NCBI RefSeq assembly: GCF_023498005.1
Contig: NZ_CP097289.1
Span: 4,464,001 to 4,528,000 of the forward strand
Reading direction: 5' to 3'
Length of the DNA stretch: 64,000 nt
Source: Streptomyces durmitorensis
Lineage (GTDB): Bacteria; Actinomycetota; Actinomycetes; Streptomycetales; Streptomycetaceae
The notes below the pieces were generated by a model. It was given only the letters and a program-made list of their open reading frames with translations. It was not told the origin of the DNA and did no database searches. A program made the position numbers and the translations under genes. This document shows positions 1 to 9,604 of the stretch, in pieces; the first letter of the stretch is position 1; each line of letters opens with the position of its first letter.

Positions 1-284
1 CACACGCGGTCGAGGAAGCCTTCCACCGCGTGCGGGACGAGCGCTGGGCCGCCCGCACGATCGACGTCGACATCGTGGCGTACGCGGACGTCGTCTCGGA
101 CGACCCGGTCCTCACGCTCCCCCACCCGCGCGCGCACGAACGTGCCTTCGTCCTGGCCCCCTGGCACGACGTGGAGCCCGAGGCGCAGCTGGCGGGACGC
201 GGCCCGGTCGCCGAGCTGCTCTCCCAGGTCACCCGCGAGGGCGTCACGCCCCGTGTCGACCTGGAACTCCGCCTGCCCGAGTAA
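1..284 (+). CDS. folK: 2-amino-4-hydroxy-6-hydroxymethyldihydropteridine diphosphokinase, C-terminal part
   Basis: This is the 3' end of folK; the gene enters from outside the window, and the frame is open from base 3 to the TAA at 282-284. FolK transfers pyrophosphate from ATP to 6-hydroxymethyl-dihydropterin in cytoplasmic folate synthesis. The visible part carries the family signature RTIDVDIVAY followed by LPHPRAHERAFVLAPW, which contribute metal and pterin binding in HPPK. A GTG at 30 is internal, since coding sense continues upstream of it. A DUF3180 gene follows 82 bp downstream on the same strand, and folE converges from the other side. Confidence 0.93.
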   Translation, partial: HAVEEAFHRVRDERWAARTIDVDIVAYADVVSDDPVLTLPHPRAHERAFVLAPWHDVEPEAQLAGRGPVAELLSQVTREGVTPRVDLELRLPE

Positions 285-366
285 TCGTTAGGGTCTATCG
301 GACCCGCACGACACCGAGAAGCGGATCCGTACGACGATGAAGCGATGAAGCGATGAAGGGTCATCC

Positions 367-858
367 GTGAAGCAGCTGCGCATCAGGACACTCGCCGGCC
401 TCTTCGTGGTGGCCGGGGTGCTGTCCTGGGCGGGCGCCCGCCTGTGGGACTCCGTCGGCACACTGCCGCGGGTCCCGCTGGCCGCGCCCATCGTGCTCGC
501 GGTGATCGCCGCGGTGCTGCTTGCCACGGCGCTCTCGCTCCGCTCCCGGCTGCGCGCCCAGCGCGAGCGCCGCCCCGGGGCGAAGGGCGTCGAGCCGATG
601 ATGGCCGCACGCGCGGTCGTCTTCGGCCAGGCGAGCGCCCTGGTCGCCGCCCTCGTCGCCGGAATGTACGGCGGCACGGGCGCCTTCCTCCTGGAGTACC
701 TGGACGTCCCGTCCCGCCGGGACCAGGCGATCTACGCCGGTCTCTCCCTCGTGGCAGGCATCGCGGTGATAGCGGCCGCCTTCTTCCTGGAGCGGGTCTG
801 CAAGCTCCCGGAGGACGAGGACGACCAGCACGGCGGTACGGCGGCCCCGGCCGCGTAG
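367..858 (+). CDS. DUF3180 family membrane protein
   Basis: A 163-residue integral membrane protein of unknown function, of the actinobacterial DUF3180 family that usually follows folK. Four hydrophobic segments are visible: about residues 8-25, 38-58, 86-104 and 124-142. A charged cytoplasmic stretch around residue 65 contains RSRLRAQRERR. The GTG start at 367 lies 82 bp after folK, so the two are probably cotranscribed. No catalytic motif is visible, and the link to folate synthesis is positional only. Confidence 0.85.
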   Translation: MKQLRIRTLAGLFVVAGVLSWAGARLWDSVGTLPRVPLAAPIVLAVIAAVLLATALSLRSRLRAQRERRPGAKGVEPMMAARAVVFGQASALVAALVAGMYGGTGAFLLEYLDVPSRRDQAIYAGLSLVAGIAVIAAAFFLERVCKLPEDEDDQHGGTAAPAA

Positions 859-905
859 CGCCTGCTGTGCCGGCACCTGGGAGCCGGCAGCCTGCCACAG
901 CGCCG

Positions 906-1511
906 CTAGCGCGCCATGATCAGGCTCATCGCCTCGTTGCGCGTCGCGGGGTCCCGCAGCTGCCCGCGCACCGCCGACGTGATCGTCTTGGCGCCCGGCT
1001 TGCGCACCCCGCGCATGGTCATGCACATGTGCTCGCACTCGACGACCACGATGACGCCGCGCGGCTCAAGGATCTCCATCAGGGAGTCCGCGACCTGCGT
1101 GGTCAGCCGCTCCTGGACCTGCGGACGGCGCGCGTAGACGTCCACGAGGCGAGCGAGCTTGGACAGGCCGGTGATCTTGCCGTCGGACGACGGGATGTAG
1201 CCGACGTGCGCGACACCGTGGAAGGGCACCAGGTGGTGCTCGCAGGAGCTCTGCACCTCGATGTCCTTCACCAGGACCATCTCGTCGTGGCCGAGATCGA
1301 ACGTCGTCGTCAGGACGTCCTCCGCCTTCAGCCACAGTCCGCCGAATATCTCCTTGTACGCGCGCGCCACGCGTCCAGGAGTCTCCCGCAGGCCCTCGCG
1401 GTCCGGGTCCTCGCCGACCGCGATCAGCAGCTCGCGCACGGCGTTCTCGGCTCGCTTCTCGTCGAACTCGCCGATCGTGCCCTCGCCGTCCAGCGTCACG
1501 GGGTCGGTCAT
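906..1511 (-). CDS. folE: GTP cyclohydrolase I
   Basis: FolE converts GTP to 7,8-dihydroneopterin triphosphate, the first step of tetrahydrofolate synthesis. The 201-residue protein has the usual length from the ATG at 1511; a longer open frame upstream of it crosses a terminator and is not coding. Zinc and active-site segments are present: [11 protein letters not shown] (Cys and His ligands) and [10 protein letters not shown] (second ligand Cys), with [11 protein letters not shown] before them. It lies downstream of ftsH on the same strand but behind a strong terminator, so it probably has its own promoter around 1512-1560. Confidence 0.96.
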   Translation of the reverse strand: MTDPVTLDGEGTIGEFDEKRAENAVRELLIAVGEDPDREGLRETPGRVARAYKEIFGGLWLKAEDVLTTTFDLGHDEMVLVKDIEVQSSCEHHLVPFHGVAHVGYIPSSDGKITGLSKLARLVDVYARRPQVQERLTTQVADSLMEILEPRGVIVVVECEHMCMTMRGVRKPGAKTITSAVRGQLRDPATRNEAMSLIMAR

Positions 1512-1559
1512 GTGTGCCTCGTTCCTAGCGTTCCACGCATCAGTGCGACTGTGCGTACG

Positions 1560-1599
1560 AAAAAACTGCGCCCCCCAGGCTAGAACCAGGGGGGCGCAG
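1560..1599 (-). terminator. Rho-independent terminator after ftsH
   Basis: An 11-bp perfect inverted repeat (CTGCGCCCCCC at 1566-1576, GGGGGGCGCAG at 1589-1599) is followed on the minus strand by a run of six T. This is an intrinsic terminator for transcription leaving ftsH towards folE. Confidence 0.85.
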
Positions 1600-1636
1600 C
1601 TTCCATTCCGGGCCTGTTGAGGCTGCCGGGGACGGG

Positions 1637-3661
1637 TCAGCTCTCGGGGCGATCCTTCTTGGTCACCTCGACGGGCGTGTCCGTCGGACCGGCGGTCACC
1701 GCGGGCGTCGTGCCGTTCGCACCGTTCGTCAGTGACAGCTCCCGGGGGGAGAGCACCGGCGGGCGGGTCGAGGGCGTGCGCCGCGAGGAACCGGTCCACG
1801 CCGGGCGGGCCGGGCGCTTCACGATGCCTGCGAAGACCTCGGCGATCTGCTCCTTGTTCAGGGTCTCCTTCTCAAGGAGCTGGAGGACCAGGTTGTCGAG
1901 AACGTCGCGGTTCTCGACGAGGATCTCCCAGGCCTCGTTGTGCGCGGTCTCGATGAGCTTCTTGACCTCTTCGTCGACCAGCGCCGCGACCTCTTCCGAG
2001 TAGTCGCGCGGGTGACCCATCTCGCGGCCGAGGAACGGCTCGGTGTTGTCGCCACCGAACTTGATCGCGCCGAGCCGCTCGGTCATGCCGTACTGCGTGA
2101 CCATCGCACGTGCGGTCGCGGTGGCCTTCTCGATGTCGTTCGCCGCGCCCGTCGTCGGGTCGTGGAAGACGAGCTCCTCGGCCGCGCGCCCGCCCAGCAT
2201 GTACGCGAGCTGGTCGAGCATTTCGTTGCGCGTGGTCGAGTACTTGTCCTCTTCGGGCAGGACCATGGTGTAACCCAGGGCCCGGCCGCGCGACAGGATC
2301 GTGATCTTGTGGACCGGGTCCGAGTTCGGAGACGCCGCCGCGACCAGGGCGTGTCCGCCCTCGTGGTACGCGGTGATCTTCTTCTCCTTGTCGGACATGA
2401 TCCGCGTCCGCTTCTGCGGACCCGCCACGACGCGGTCGATCGCCTCGTCCAGTGCGTGGTTGTCGATCAGCTTCTTGTCGCCGCGCGCCGTGAGGAGCGC
2501 CGCTTCGTTCAGCACGTTCGACAGGTCGGCACCGGTGAAGCCCGGCGTACGCCGGGAGACCGCGCCCAGGTCGACGTCCGGGGCGACCGGCTTGCCCTTC
2601 TGGTGAACCTTGAGGATCTCCAGACGGCCCTGCATGTCCGGGCGGTCGACCGCGATCTGACGGTCGAAACGGCCGGGGCGCAGGAGCGCCGGGTCGAGGA
2701 TGTCGGGGCGGTTCGTGGCGGCGATCAGGATGACGCCGCCCTTCACGTCGAAGCCGTCCATCTCGACGAGCAGCTGGTTCAGCGTCTGCTCGCGCTCGTC
2801 GTGACCGCCGCCCATACCGGCACCGCGGTGCCGGCCGACGGCGTCGATCTCGTCGACGAAGACGATCGCCGGGGCGTTCGCCTTGGCCTGCTCGAAGAGG
2901 TCACGCACTCGCGAGGCACCGACACCGACGAACATCTCGACGAAGTCGGAACCGGAGATCGAGTAGAAGGGAACGCCGGCCTCACCCGCGACAGCGCGCG
3001 CGAGGAGCGTCTTGCCCGTACCGGGCGGCCCGTACAGGAGCACGCCCTTGGGGATCTTGGCCCCGACGGCCTGGAACTTCGCCGGCTCCTGGAGGAACTC
3101 CTTGATCTCGTGGAGTTCCTCGACGGCCTCGTCCGAACCGGCCACATCGGAGAACGTCGTCTTCGGGGTGTCCTTGGTGATCAGCTTGGCCTTGGACTTC
3201 CCGAACTGCATGACCCGGGAGCCGCCGCCCTGCATCTGATTCATCAGGAACAGGAAGACAACGACGATGAGTACGAAGGGGAGCAGGGAGAGCAGGATGC
3301 CGACGAACGGGTTCTGCTTCGACTCCGAGACGGTGTAACCGTCCGGGATCTTCTTGTCCTCGAACTTCTCCTGCAAGGTGTTGGCGATGGCGACGCCCTG
3401 GTCGCCGATGTAGCTCGCCTGGATCTTGCTGCTGTCCTTGACCTTCTGGCCGTCCTTGAGCTCGACCTTGATGGTCCGCTCGTCACCGGTGGTGAGCTTG
3501 GCAGATTCGACCTTGTCGTCGTTGATCGCCTGCACTACCTGGCCGGTGTCCACCGTCTTGTAGCCGCCGGACGAACCGACGACCTGCATCAACACGACCA
3601 CGGCAAGGACGGCCAGCACGATCCACATGACTGGCCCACGGAAGTATCGCTTCACGTCCAT
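1637..3661 (-). CDS. ftsH: ATP-dependent zinc metalloprotease FtsH
   Basis: A membrane-anchored AAA+ protease for quality control of membrane and some cytoplasmic proteins. Numbered from the ATG at 3661, there is a TM segment at about 11-28, an extracytoplasmic domain, a second TM at about 119-140, Walker A GPPGTGKT (211-218), Walker B IVFVDEID (266-273), the second region of homology, and the zinc motif HEGGH (433-437). Length (674 aa) fits Streptomyces FtsH. An ATG at 3697 would add 12 residues; the later start, [10 protein letters not shown], matches the family as I remember it. Neither has a strong ribosome site. The C-terminal tail is Pro/Thr-rich and probably disordered. Confidence 0.96.
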   Translation of the reverse strand: MDVKRYFRGPVMWIVLAVLAVVVLMQVVGSSGGYKTVDTGQVVQAINDDKVESAKLTTGDERTIKVELKDGQKVKDSSKIQASYIGDQGVAIANTLQEKFEDKKIPDGYTVSESKQNPFVGILLSLLPFVLIVVVFLFLMNQMQGGGSRVMQFGKSKAKLITKDTPKTTFSDVAGSDEAVEELHEIKEFLQEPAKFQAVGAKIPKGVLLYGPPGTGKTLLARAVAGEAGVPFYSISGSDFVEMFVGVGASRVRDLFEQAKANAPAIVFVDEIDAVGRHRGAGMGGGHDEREQTLNQLLVEMDGFDVKGGVILIAATNRPDILDPALLRPGRFDRQIAVDRPDMQGRLEILKVHQKGKPVAPDVDLGAVSRRTPGFTGADLSNVLNEAALLTARGDKKLIDNHALDEAIDRVVAGPQKRTRIMSDKEKKITAYHEGGHALVAAASPNSDPVHKITILSRGRALGYTMVLPEEDKYSTTRNEMLDQLAYMLGGRAAEELVFHDPTTGAANDIEKATATARAMVTQYGMTERLGAIKFGGDNTEPFLGREMGHPRDYSEEVAALVDEEVKKLIETAHNEAWEILVENRDVLDNLVLQLLEKETLNKEQIAEVFAGIVKRPARPAWTGSSRRTPSTRPPVLSPRELSLTNGANGTTPAVTAGPTDTPVEVTKKDRPES

Positions 3662-3865
3662 CCATACGGAGCGATGACGCCCCGTCCCTCCTGCCATAGT
3701 GAGTTTGATAAAGACTGTTCTTCGGACGGTACCCCAGCATTGTCACCCGAAGCCGCACGGGACGGCTGACAAACCCGTCTTCGCATGCTTCAACGCGGGG
3801 AAACGGGTGAGGGTTCCCGGCCGCCTCCGAGGAGTTGGCCGGGAGAGGGCCGGGAGGCCCAGTGA

Positions 3866-4426
3866 TCAGCCGCCGTAGACGTGCGGAGCGAGCGTGCCGA
3901 CGAACGGCAGGTTGCGGTACTTCTCCGCGTAGTCCAGGCCGTACCCGATGACGAACTCGTTCGGGATGTCGAAGCCGACCCACTCCACGTCGATCGCGAC
4001 CTTGGCCGCCTCGGGCTTGCGAAGCAGCGTGCACACCTTCAGCGACGCGGGCTCGCGCGAGCCGAGGTTGGAGAGCAGCCAGGACAGCGTCAGACCGGAG
4101 TCGATGATGTCCTCGACGATCAGGACGTGCTTGCCCTTGATGTCGGTGTCCAGGTCCTTGAGGATCCGCACGACACCGGAGGACTGGGTGCCCGCGCCGT
4201 ACGACGACACGGCCATCCAGTCCATGGTGAGCGGGGTGGACAGCGCACGCGCCAGGTCCGCCATGACCATCACTGCGCCCTTGAGCACTCCGACGATCAG
4301 CAGGTCCTTGCCCGCGTACTCCGCGTCGATCTTCGCGGCCAGCTCAGCCAGCTTGGCGTCGATCTCTTCCTTGGTGATGAGCACCGACTGAAGGTCGGTG
4401 CTCATGTCTTTCGCGTCCACCCGCAT
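3866..4426 (-). CDS. hpt: Hypoxanthine phosphoribosyltransferase
   Basis: This purine salvage enzyme makes IMP or GMP from hypoxanthine or guanine and PRPP. The 186-residue protein contains the PRPP-binding signature [11 protein letters not shown] and the flexible-loop region [10 protein letters not shown]. The start is set at ATG 4426 (MRVDAKDM); a GTG just before it and an ATG at 4405 are alternatives. tilS lies 51 bp upstream on the same strand, the usual tilS-hpt-ftsH arrangement. The short gap to ftsH holds a weak hairpin (arms 3815-3822 and 3837-3844). Confidence 0.95.
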   Translation of the reverse strand: MRVDAKDMSTDLQSVLITKEEIDAKLAELAAKIDAEYAGKDLLIVGVLKGAVMVMADLARALSTPLTMDWMAVSSYGAGTQSSGVVRILKDLDTDIKGKHVLIVEDIIDSGLTLSWLLSNLGSREPASLKVCTLLRKPEAAKVAIDVEWVGFDIPNEFVIGYGLDYAEKYRNLPFVGTLAPHVYGG

Positions 4427-4477
4427 CACTTTCGGTCGTCCGTCCCACCGGCTGCGCGGGGACCAGGGGCCCCTCGG

Positions 4478-5587
4478 TCAACAGCCTTGCCGGATCACCA
4501 GTCTGCCACCCTGGCGCTGAGCGACGACTTTGCCCGGGAGATTGATGGCTCCCTGGCCGCGCCATCCCGTGATCAGCCGGTCCACCTCTTCGAGGTGCCG
4601 GGCGAACAGCGCACCGGCCGGGGCGCCCGCCTCGATGGCCGCGCGGCGCACGATGCGGCGGCGTACGGCGGGCGGCAGGGCGTAGAGCTTGGCGCACTCC
4701 AGGAGCCCGGCGGCGTCGCGCACGGAAGCTTCCGCCTGTGCGGCCCAGTGGTCCAAGGCGTCGGCGTCATCCCGGGACAACTGGGCCGTACGGGCGAGTG
4801 CTTCCACGACGCCCTTGCCGAGCGCCTTCTCCAGGGCTGGCAGACCTTCGTGCCGCAGCCGCGAGCGGGTGTAGGCGGGGTCGGTGTTGTGCGGGTCGTC
4901 CCAGACGGGCAGCGACTGGACCATGCAGGCCTTGCGGGCGGTCTGCCGGTCGATGTGCAGGAAGGGGCGGCGGTAGCGGCGGTCGGCCCCCGGGCCGCCG
5001 GACACGGCCGCCATCCCGGACAGGGAACGGATGCCGGAGCCGCGGGCGAGCCCGAGCAGGACGGTCTCCGCCTGGTCGTCGCGGGTGTGGCCGAGCAGGA
5101 TCGCGGCGGCGCCGTGGCGGTCGGCCACCGCGTCGAGCGCGCCGTACCTCGCGTCGCGGGCCGCGGCCTCGGGGCCGCCGTCCCGGCCCACGTCGACGGC
5201 GACGGACTCGATGGGGTCGAGGCCGAGGGCGGTGAGCCGCGCGACGACCTCGGCGGCGCGCAGATCGGACCCGTCCTGCAGTCCGTGGTCGACGGTGACG
5301 CCGCCGGCGCGGATGCCGAGCTTGGGCGCCTCGAAGGCGAGGGCGGAGGCGAGGGCCATGGAGTCGGCGCCGCCTGAGCACGCGACAAGGACGAGTGGCG
5401 TCGTGGCCTGCTCGCGTGGAGGGTGGGGGTGAGCGGGGCGCGGGGGGACGTGCTCGGGGGTGCGCTGTGCTTCGGGGCGCCGTAGGTCGGCGCGCTGGGC
5501 GTCGGTGCGCTGTACGTCGGTCAGTACGTCGTGGAGTACGCGGCGGACCGCCAGGCGTATCGCCGCGACCGCAGGATGGGGACCCAT
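4478..5587 (-). CDS. tilS: tRNA(Ile)-lysidine synthetase
   Basis: TilS ligates lysine to C34 of the CAU-anticodon tRNA-Ile so that it reads AUA. The PP-loop motif SGGADS is present, here preceded by an unusually long N-terminal stretch: about 55 residues with repeated QR/AQR and proline-rich sequence before the conserved core [13 protein letters not shown]. The N-type ATPase core is followed by the small TilS domain ending at residue 369. The ATG at 5587 is the first in-frame start. It forms a minus-strand cluster with hpt and ftsH. Confidence 0.93.
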   Translation of the reverse strand: MGPHPAVAAIRLAVRRVLHDVLTDVQRTDAQRADLRRPEAQRTPEHVPPRPAHPHPPREQATTPLVLVACSGGADSMALASALAFEAPKLGIRAGGVTVDHGLQDGSDLRAAEVVARLTALGLDPIESVAVDVGRDGGPEAAARDARYGALDAVADRHGAAAILLGHTRDDQAETVLLGLARGSGIRSLSGMAAVSGGPGADRRYRRPFLHIDRQTARKACMVQSLPVWDDPHNTDPAYTRSRLRHEGLPALEKALGKGVVEALARTAQLSRDDADALDHWAAQAEASVRDAAGLLECAKLYALPPAVRRRIVRRAAIEAGAPAGALFARHLEEVDRLITGWRGQGAINLPGKVVAQRQGGRLVIRQGC

Positions 5588-5830
5588 GTCCGGTTCCCTT
5601 CATGAAGTTCGGGGGTGAGCCTCGGACCTGTCACTGTCACTCAGGACCACCACTCGGGAGATCGGGCCTCAGTCAGACCTCACGAGGTTAGTCACTCAGA
5701 GTGTGTCGATGGTGACAGAGCCGAGCCGTTCCCCGAGCATTGCACGCCTACCCATGGCTCACGGTCCCTCGGACGGGTGATTGCGGGGGCGTTCGCCTGC
5801 CATCGGCCGCAACTCGCTCCCCTACTGCCC

Positions 5831-6949
5831 TCACTCTCCCTTACGGTGCACCCGCGCGACCCAGTCCGCCGGTTTGGCGATCTCCGACTTGGTGGGCAGC
5901 GTGTTCGGCGAAGTCCAGACCCGGTTGAAGCCGTCCATACCGACCTCGCCGACGACCGCGCGCACGAAACGCTCGCCGTCGCGGTATTGGCGCAATTTCG
6001 CGTCGAGGCCGAGCAGCTTGCGCAGGGCCTGGTCAAGGCGGCTCGCCCCGCGCGCCCTGCGCTGCTGGAACTTCTCCCGGATCTCGTTGACGGAGGGCAC
6101 CACGTCCGGCCCGACTCCGTCCATCACGAAGTCCGCATGGCCTTCGAGGAGCGACATGACGGCTGTCAGCCGGCCGAGGATCTCGCGCTGGGCGGGGGTC
6201 TGCACCAGCTCCACGATGGAGCGGCCCCCGTCGTCCTCCTCGCCCTCGGGGCGGCCGCCTGCGAGGGACTGGGCGGCTTCCCTGATGCGCTCGAGGACCG
6301 TCATGGGGTCGACCTCGGTCTCGGAGAGGAATGACTGGATCTCCCCCTCCAAGTGGTCCCGCAGCCAGGGCACGGCGGAGAACTGCGTGCGGTGCGTCTC
6401 CTCGTGCAGGCAGACCCAGAGCCTGAAGTCATGGGGGTCCACGTCGAGTTCGCGCTCGACGTGCACGATGTTCGGCGCCACGAGCAGGAGCCTGCCGCCG
6501 CCGTGCTCGCCCGCCGGGAGGTCGCGGGTGGCCGGGGCGAAGGTCTCGTACTGCCCGAGGACGCGGGAGGCGAGGAAGGAGAGCAGCATCCCGAGCTCGA
6601 CGCCCGTGACCTTGCCGCCGACCGCGCCGAGCACGGCGCCGCCTGGGCCGCTGCGCCGGTCCTGCATCTTGTCCAGGAGGGGCTTGAGGATCTCCCGGAA
6701 CCCGGCGACGTTGGCCCGGATCCACCCGGCCCGGTCGACCACGAGCACCGGGGTGTCGTGGATGTCCTCCGTGCCCATCCGGGTGAAGGAACGGACATGT
6801 TCCTCCGAGGACTTCGCATGCTTCCGGAGCTCGGCGACGATGGCCCGCGCCTCGTCCCGGCTCACTTCTGGACCCGGCCGGACGAGCCGGGTCGCGGTCG
6901 CCACCGCGAGATTCCAGTCGACCATCTCCGCACCACCGATGCTCGTCAT
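5831..6949 (-). CDS. Zinc-dependent metalloprotease, DUF2342 family
   Basis: A 372-residue protein of the actinobacterial family annotated as zinc-dependent metalloprotease or F420-biosynthesis-associated (TIGR03624/DUF2342). The candidate zinc motif is HEETH, about residue 182, in the segment CLHEETHRTQF. Substrate and cellular role are unknown; no signal peptide is visible, so it is probably cytoplasmic. The start is ATG 6949 (MTSIGGAEMVDW). ATG 6925 (MVDW) has slightly better ribosome-site spacing and is an alternative. The first 12 codons and the DNA upstream are duplicated 259 bp away. It is probably transcribed with dacB from upstream. Confidence 0.88.
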   Translation of the reverse strand: MTSIGGAEMVDWNLAVATATRLVRPGPEVSRDEARAIVAELRKHAKSSEEHVRSFTRMGTEDIHDTPVLVVDRAGWIRANVAGFREILKPLLDKMQDRRSGPGGAVLGAVGGKVTGVELGMLLSFLASRVLGQYETFAPATRDLPAGEHGGGRLLLVAPNIVHVERELDVDPHDFRLWVCLHEETHRTQFSAVPWLRDHLEGEIQSFLSETEVDPMTVLERIREAAQSLAGGRPEGEEDDGGRSIVELVQTPAQREILGRLTAVMSLLEGHADFVMDGVGPDVVPSVNEIREKFQQRRARGASRLDQALRKLLGLDAKLRQYRDGERFVRAVVGEVGMDGFNRVWTSPNTLPTKSEIAKPADWVARVHRKGE

Positions 6950-7276
6950 GCGTCAACGGTACGTGGTCGACTCCGCCTGCGGAGGGGGTTGAGCCCCGAG
7001 ATTGCCCCACTCCGGGCCCCTAGGGGCCAACGGGAAGGAATTGCTCCCCCCGAAACCACCGAAACCACCGCGACTGCCACTACCGCCGCTACCGCCGGTC
7101 CGGCGACGCGACGACGGACGAGACACCACCCCACCGGCCGGGGGTCCGGGGGTTGCCCCCGGGAAAACACAGCCAGTCGACCATCTCCGCACCACCGATG
7201 CTCCCCATGCACCACCAGCACCTGACCGACCCCACCCCCAGAAGGCGCCGAGCCCCGCGACTGCCCCACTCCGGGC
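6914..7276. repeat. Diverged direct duplication of the metalloprotease start region
   Basis: Two copies of a unit of about 104 bp lie at 6914-7017 and 7173-7276, at a constant offset of 259 bp. The first 30 bp are identical, the middle 47 bp have diverged without indels, and the last part is again nearly identical. The upstream copy retains the codons for GSIGGAEMVDW after an ATG on the minus strand. Between the copies is the hairpin-forming string CCGGGGGTTGCCCCCGGG near 7148-7163. No gene occupies 6950-7305. Confidence 0.85.
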
Positions 7277-7305
7277 TCGTAAGGGTCACACCACCCAGCC
7301 CGTCA

Positions 7306-8901
7306 TCACCGGCACCCACACGTCGCCACCGCCGAAGCCATCCGGTCGAGTGCCCCCTGTGCCGCCTTGGGGCCCGTCGTGCCTGTTGTCATGAAGGCGA
7401 AGACCAGGAGGCGGCCGTCCGTGTCCACGACCGTGCCCGCCAGGGTGTTCACGCCCGTCAGGGTGCCGGTCTTGGCGCGTACTACGCCCGTGCCCGGGGA
7501 GTCCTTGGGGTAGCGGTCGACCAGTGTGCCCGTGAAGCCGGCCACCGGCAGGCCCGTCACGACCGAGCGCAGTTCGGGGTGGGCCGGGTCGGCGGCGCGG
7601 GCCAGGAGTGCGGAGAGCAGTTCGGCCGAGCTGCGGTCGGCCCGGTCCAGGCCGCTGCCGTCCGCGAACTTCGTTCCCTTGAGGGGGAGTTGGGACTTCT
7701 TCAGTTGGGCGTTGATCGCTCTGTCCGCGCCGTCGAAGCTGGCCGGCTCCTTCGAGGCGAGCGCCGTCTGCCGGGCGAGCGCCTCCGCGATGTCGTTGTC
7801 GCTGTGCGTCAGCATCCGCTCGACCAGCGCGGACAGCGGCGCCGACTCGACCTTGGCGAGGGACTCGGCCCGGTCGCTCGCCTTGGACGGGCCGGGGTCT
7901 CTCTCGTCCTTCTTGCCCTTGGCACCCGCGTCCGCGCCCGTCTCAATGCCCTGTTCCTCCAGGAGCTCCGCGAACTTCTTCGCCGCGTCGCCCGCCGGAT
8001 CCCCCGAGCGCGGGGCCGGCCCGCTGGAGGAGTCGTCGAGGCGGCCCTCGTCGGCCATCAGGGCGCTGACCAGCGTGAGGTTCTCGTTCGGGCCGATGGG
8101 GTGCTGCTCCTCCCCCGTGTAGAGGGAGGTGTCGTACGACAGGTTCACCTTGTCCGTGCCGCGGTCCTTCAGGGCGCGCGCGGTGTCCTGAGCCAGTTCG
8201 CGCAGGCTCGCGGCGCTGTCCGAGTACGGGCCGTCCTTGCGAGCCGTGAGCGTGGGGTCGCCGCCTCCCACCAGGACGACGTCCTTGGAGTCCGGCTCGA
8301 TGACCGTCTTCGTGGTGATGCGGTGGTCGGCCCCCGCCGAGGTCAGCGCCGCCACCGCGGTGGCGATCTTGGTGGTGGACGCGGGCGTCAGGGCGTCCCC
8401 GCCACCCTTGCCGTAGACCCGCCGCCCGGTGCCCGCGTCGATGACGACCGCCGAGCGCTCGGGACCGAGCGCCTTGTCCTTCAGAAGCGGGTCGAGGACG
8501 CCCGCGAGCGCCTTGCCGTCCGGAGCCGGCGCGGAGCCGCCGTGCGCGGACCCCACGGGTGCGCCGAGCCCTCTGAGCACGGAAGGTGCGCTCGGGGCGG
8601 CCGCCGGCGCCCGTCCGGACGTACGACCTCCGTGATCTGTGCCACCCCCGGCCTCCTGAGAGGCCGCCCAGTCCCGCTCGGCCGTACGCTGACCGGAGGA
8701 GTCCCAGGGGCCGGCCGCGGCCACCGCACCGGCCGCGACAGCGAGTCCTACGGTGGCGGCACCCGCCGTGAGCTGCCAGGTCTTGAGCTTCGCAGGAGCT
8801 CTGAGAGCGGCAGGGATCTTGGGAGCCGGAGGCTTGGGGAGCTGCCCCGCCAGCCTCCGAACCTGCTGCCAGGTCTTCTGCCAAGGCTTGAGCTCGGGCA
8901 C
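7306..8901 (-). CDS. dacB: D-alanyl-D-alanine carboxypeptidase/endopeptidase (PBP4, peptidase S13)
   Basis: This penicillin-binding protein trims or cleaves peptidoglycan peptide cross-links outside the membrane. The three active-site boxes are present in order: SxxK as STTK (about residue 178), SDN (about 365, in HSDNDIAEAL) and KTG (about 477, in RAKTGTLTG). An N-terminal membrane segment at about 45-66 is followed by an Ala/Pro-rich stalk, so it is anchored or secreted. Length is 531 aa. It is divergent from ppa and upstream of the metalloprotease gene on the same strand. Confidence 0.93.
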   Translation of the reverse strand: MPELKPWQKTWQQVRRLAGQLPKPPAPKIPAALRAPAKLKTWQLTAGAATVGLAVAAGAVAAAGPWDSSGQRTAERDWAASQEAGGGTDHGGRTSGRAPAAAPSAPSVLRGLGAPVGSAHGGSAPAPDGKALAGVLDPLLKDKALGPERSAVVIDAGTGRRVYGKGGGDALTPASTTKIATAVAALTSAGADHRITTKTVIEPDSKDVVLVGGGDPTLTARKDGPYSDSAASLRELAQDTARALKDRGTDKVNLSYDTSLYTGEEQHPIGPNENLTLVSALMADEGRLDDSSSGPAPRSGDPAGDAAKKFAELLEEQGIETGADAGAKGKKDERDPGPSKASDRAESLAKVESAPLSALVERMLTHSDNDIAEALARQTALASKEPASFDGADRAINAQLKKSQLPLKGTKFADGSGLDRADRSSAELLSALLARAADPAHPELRSVVTGLPVAGFTGTLVDRYPKDSPGTGVVRAKTGTLTGVNTLAGTVVDTDGRLLVFAFMTTGTTGPKAAQGALDRMASAVATCGCR

Positions 8902-8986
8902 GACGACCAGCCCCTTTCGCGATCACACATCTGCGTGAGGGACACTTAACCACCCGAAGTATGTGCTGATCATGGAGGAGCCACCC

Positions 8987-9475
8987 GTGGAGTTCGACGT
9001 CACCATCGAGATTCCGAAGGGTTCGCGGAACAAGTACGAGGTGGACCACGAGACCGGCCGGATCCGCTTGGACCGTCGCCTCTTCACGTCGACCAGCTAC
9101 CCCGCGGACTACGGCTTCGTCGAGAACACCCTCGGCGAGGACGGTGACCCGCTGGACGCCCTCGTCATCCTGGACGAGCCGACCTTCCCGGGCTGCCTCA
9201 TCAAGTGCCGCGCGATCGGCATGTTCCGGATGACCGACGAGGCGGGCGGCGACGACAAGCTGCTCTGCGTCCCGGCGTCGGACCCCCGCGTGGAGCACCT
9301 GCGCGACATCCACCACGTCTCCGAGTTCGACCGCCTGGAGATCCAGCACTTCTTCGAGGTCTACAAGGACCTGGAGCCCGGCAAGTCCGTCGAGGGCGCC
9401 GACTGGGTCGGCCGCGCGGACGCCGAGGCCGAGATCGAGAAGTCGTACAAGCGCGCGGAGGCGCAGGGTCACTGA
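8987..9475 (+). CDS. ppa: Inorganic pyrophosphatase
   Basis: A family I soluble pyrophosphatase that hydrolyses the PPi released in biosynthesis. The GTG at 8987 is preferred to an upstream ATG at 8963. It has the ribosome site GGAGGAG at 8974-8980, six bases away, and gives the standard 162-residue protein beginning [13 protein letters not shown]. Metal-binding acidic residues occur in the motif [10 protein letters not shown]. The gene is divergent from dacB and is followed by a strong hairpin. Confidence 0.97.
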   Translation: MEFDVTIEIPKGSRNKYEVDHETGRIRLDRRLFTSTSYPADYGFVENTLGEDGDPLDALVILDEPTFPGCLIKCRAIGMFRMTDEAGGDDKLLCVPASDPRVEHLRDIHHVSEFDRLEIQHFFEVYKDLEPGKSVEGADWVGRADAEAEIEKSYKRAEAQGH

Positions 9476-9495
9476 GTGCCCCTCCCCCGACGCTG

Positions 9496-9533
9496 ACGGG
9501 CCGCGCGATCTTCACGAAGACCGCGCGGCCCGT
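9496..9533 (+). terminator. Terminator after ppa
   Basis: A near-perfect 38-bp palindrome follows the ppa stop by 20 bp. The outer arms are ACGGGCCGCGCG and CGCGCGGCCCGT, with complementary TCTTC/GAAGA inside and a 2-base loop. It is consistent with a U-less Streptomyces terminator. Confidence 0.8.
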
Positions 9534-9604
9534 TCGCGTATCTGTGCGCATACTGTTCGTACTGGAGGTGCGCAGGGTTCGTATGTGGGAGCGAGGCAGT
9601 AGAA

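Noticed and set aside
1940..3769. 609-residue plus-strand open frame opposite ftsH
   Set aside because: Antisense shadow; FtsH motifs are intact on the minus strand.
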